Positions 10,528 to 10,903 of a DNA stretch of 10,903 bases are shown in pieces. How positions within the stretch are numbered: the stretch's first letter is position 1; every line of letters begins with the position of its first letter. The DNA lies in NCBI GenBank assembly GCA_016195145.1, contig JACQAF010000124.1, positions 1 through 10,903 of the forward strand, given 5' to 3'. A model generated the notes under the pieces. That model worked only from the letters and a program-made list of their open reading frames with translations, did no database searches and had not been told where the DNA came from. The translations under genes were made by a program, and so were the position numbers. This DNA is from Rhodospirillales bacterium. GTDB taxonomy: Bacteria > Pseudomonadota > Alphaproteobacteria > CACIAM-22H2.

Positions 10528-10903
10528 ATGAGCGCGCCTCGCGACCCCGCTTCGATCCTCGTCTATGTCGGACTCGACCTGATGGGCGACGGATTGATGA
10601 AGATGCGCGTCGCGTTCTCACTACACTGATCCTGCGCCGCCTCCGCTGCCGGCGATTCCTGTCGCCGGCCGCCAATTTCACGCTGTCGGGCGTCCGCCCG
10701 CCCACCGGTTACGACAAACCGTCGGCGCTGAACCGCCAATTGCTCGACCTCGTCGAGTTCGCCAGCGGCCGGCCCGCGACCCCGCACGCCGCCCCGCCCT
10801 TGCCGGCCGAACTGGTCGAGCAGGTGCATCGGCTACTTCCCGACGGGCCAGTCTATATCGGCCTCGCGCCCGGCGCCGGAAACCGGGCCAAATGCTGGCC
10901 GCT
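10528..10903 (+). pseudogene. Family 9 glycosyltransferase (heptosyltransferase-like), internally deleted and cut by window edge
   Basis: GT9 enzymes such as the ADP-heptose:LPS heptosyltransferases add sugars to the lipopolysaccharide core at the cytoplasmic face of the inner membrane. The ATG at 10528, after the purine-rich AGCGAGAG, starts MSAPRDPASILVYVGLDLMG, then DGLMKM, the expected N-terminal strand and loop. That frame hits a TGA at 10627-10629 after 33 codons. From about 10608 another frame continues family sequence: RRVLTTLILRRLRCRRFLS, then PAANFTLSGVRPP, QLLDLVEFASGRP and IGLAPGAGNRAKCWP at the window edge, the last being the start of the GT9 C-terminal Rossmann domain. Normally the first segment continues KLPFVRALR..., and about 80 residues lie before the second segment; they are absent here. 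This estimate is from memory of related proteins. The acceptor cannot be named, and the C-terminus lies outside the window. Confidence 0.75.

Overview
The window comes from a high-GC alphaproteobacterial chromosome, probably a Rhodospirillales-like lineage. This rests on the divergent mutS/maeB pair, the gene order phoR-pstS-pstC-pstA-pstB-phoU-phoB, strongly G/C-biased third codon positions and the protein sequences themselves; the taxonomic call is an inference.

Layout. Positions 1-298 (minus strand) hold the N-terminus of the mismatch-repair protein MutS, cut by the window edge. A 165-bp divergent spacer with a good sigma70-type promoter leads into maeB, a malic enzyme with a phosphotransacetylase-like C-terminal domain (464-2657). 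Next come phoR (2765-3882), a PHO-box promoter of 11-bp repeats (3910-3942), and the pstS-pstC-pstA-pstB-phoU-phoB operon (4063-9256), whose genes are tightly spaced or overlap by ATGA. Alanine dehydrogenase (ald, 9274-10392, minus strand) converges on phoB. A family 9 glycosyltransferase (heptosyltransferase-like) begins at 10528 and runs off the right edge.

How the genes work together. PstSCAB is the high-affinity periplasmic phosphate-uptake ABC system. PhoU links transporter state to the sensor kinase PhoR, PhoR phosphorylates PhoB, and PhoB binds the PHO box in front of pstS. MutS, MaeB, Ald and the glycosyltransferase are unrelated housekeeping or envelope functions.

The main oddity is that three genes (maeB, phoR and the glycosyltransferase) each appear to have lost one internal segment. 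In each, the family sequence stops at one conserved point and resumes further along in another reading frame, with nothing inserted; I estimate roughly 45, 80 and 80 residues missing. The other genes look complete. Three clean, out-of-frame deletions in 11 kb of otherwise well-preserved sequence suggest an assembly or consensus artefact at least as strongly as real gene decay, and raw reads are needed to decide. Apart from this I see an ordinary core-genome region: no mobile element, CRISPR array, tRNA, rRNA or unknown gene cassette. No gap between genes exceeds 300 bases.
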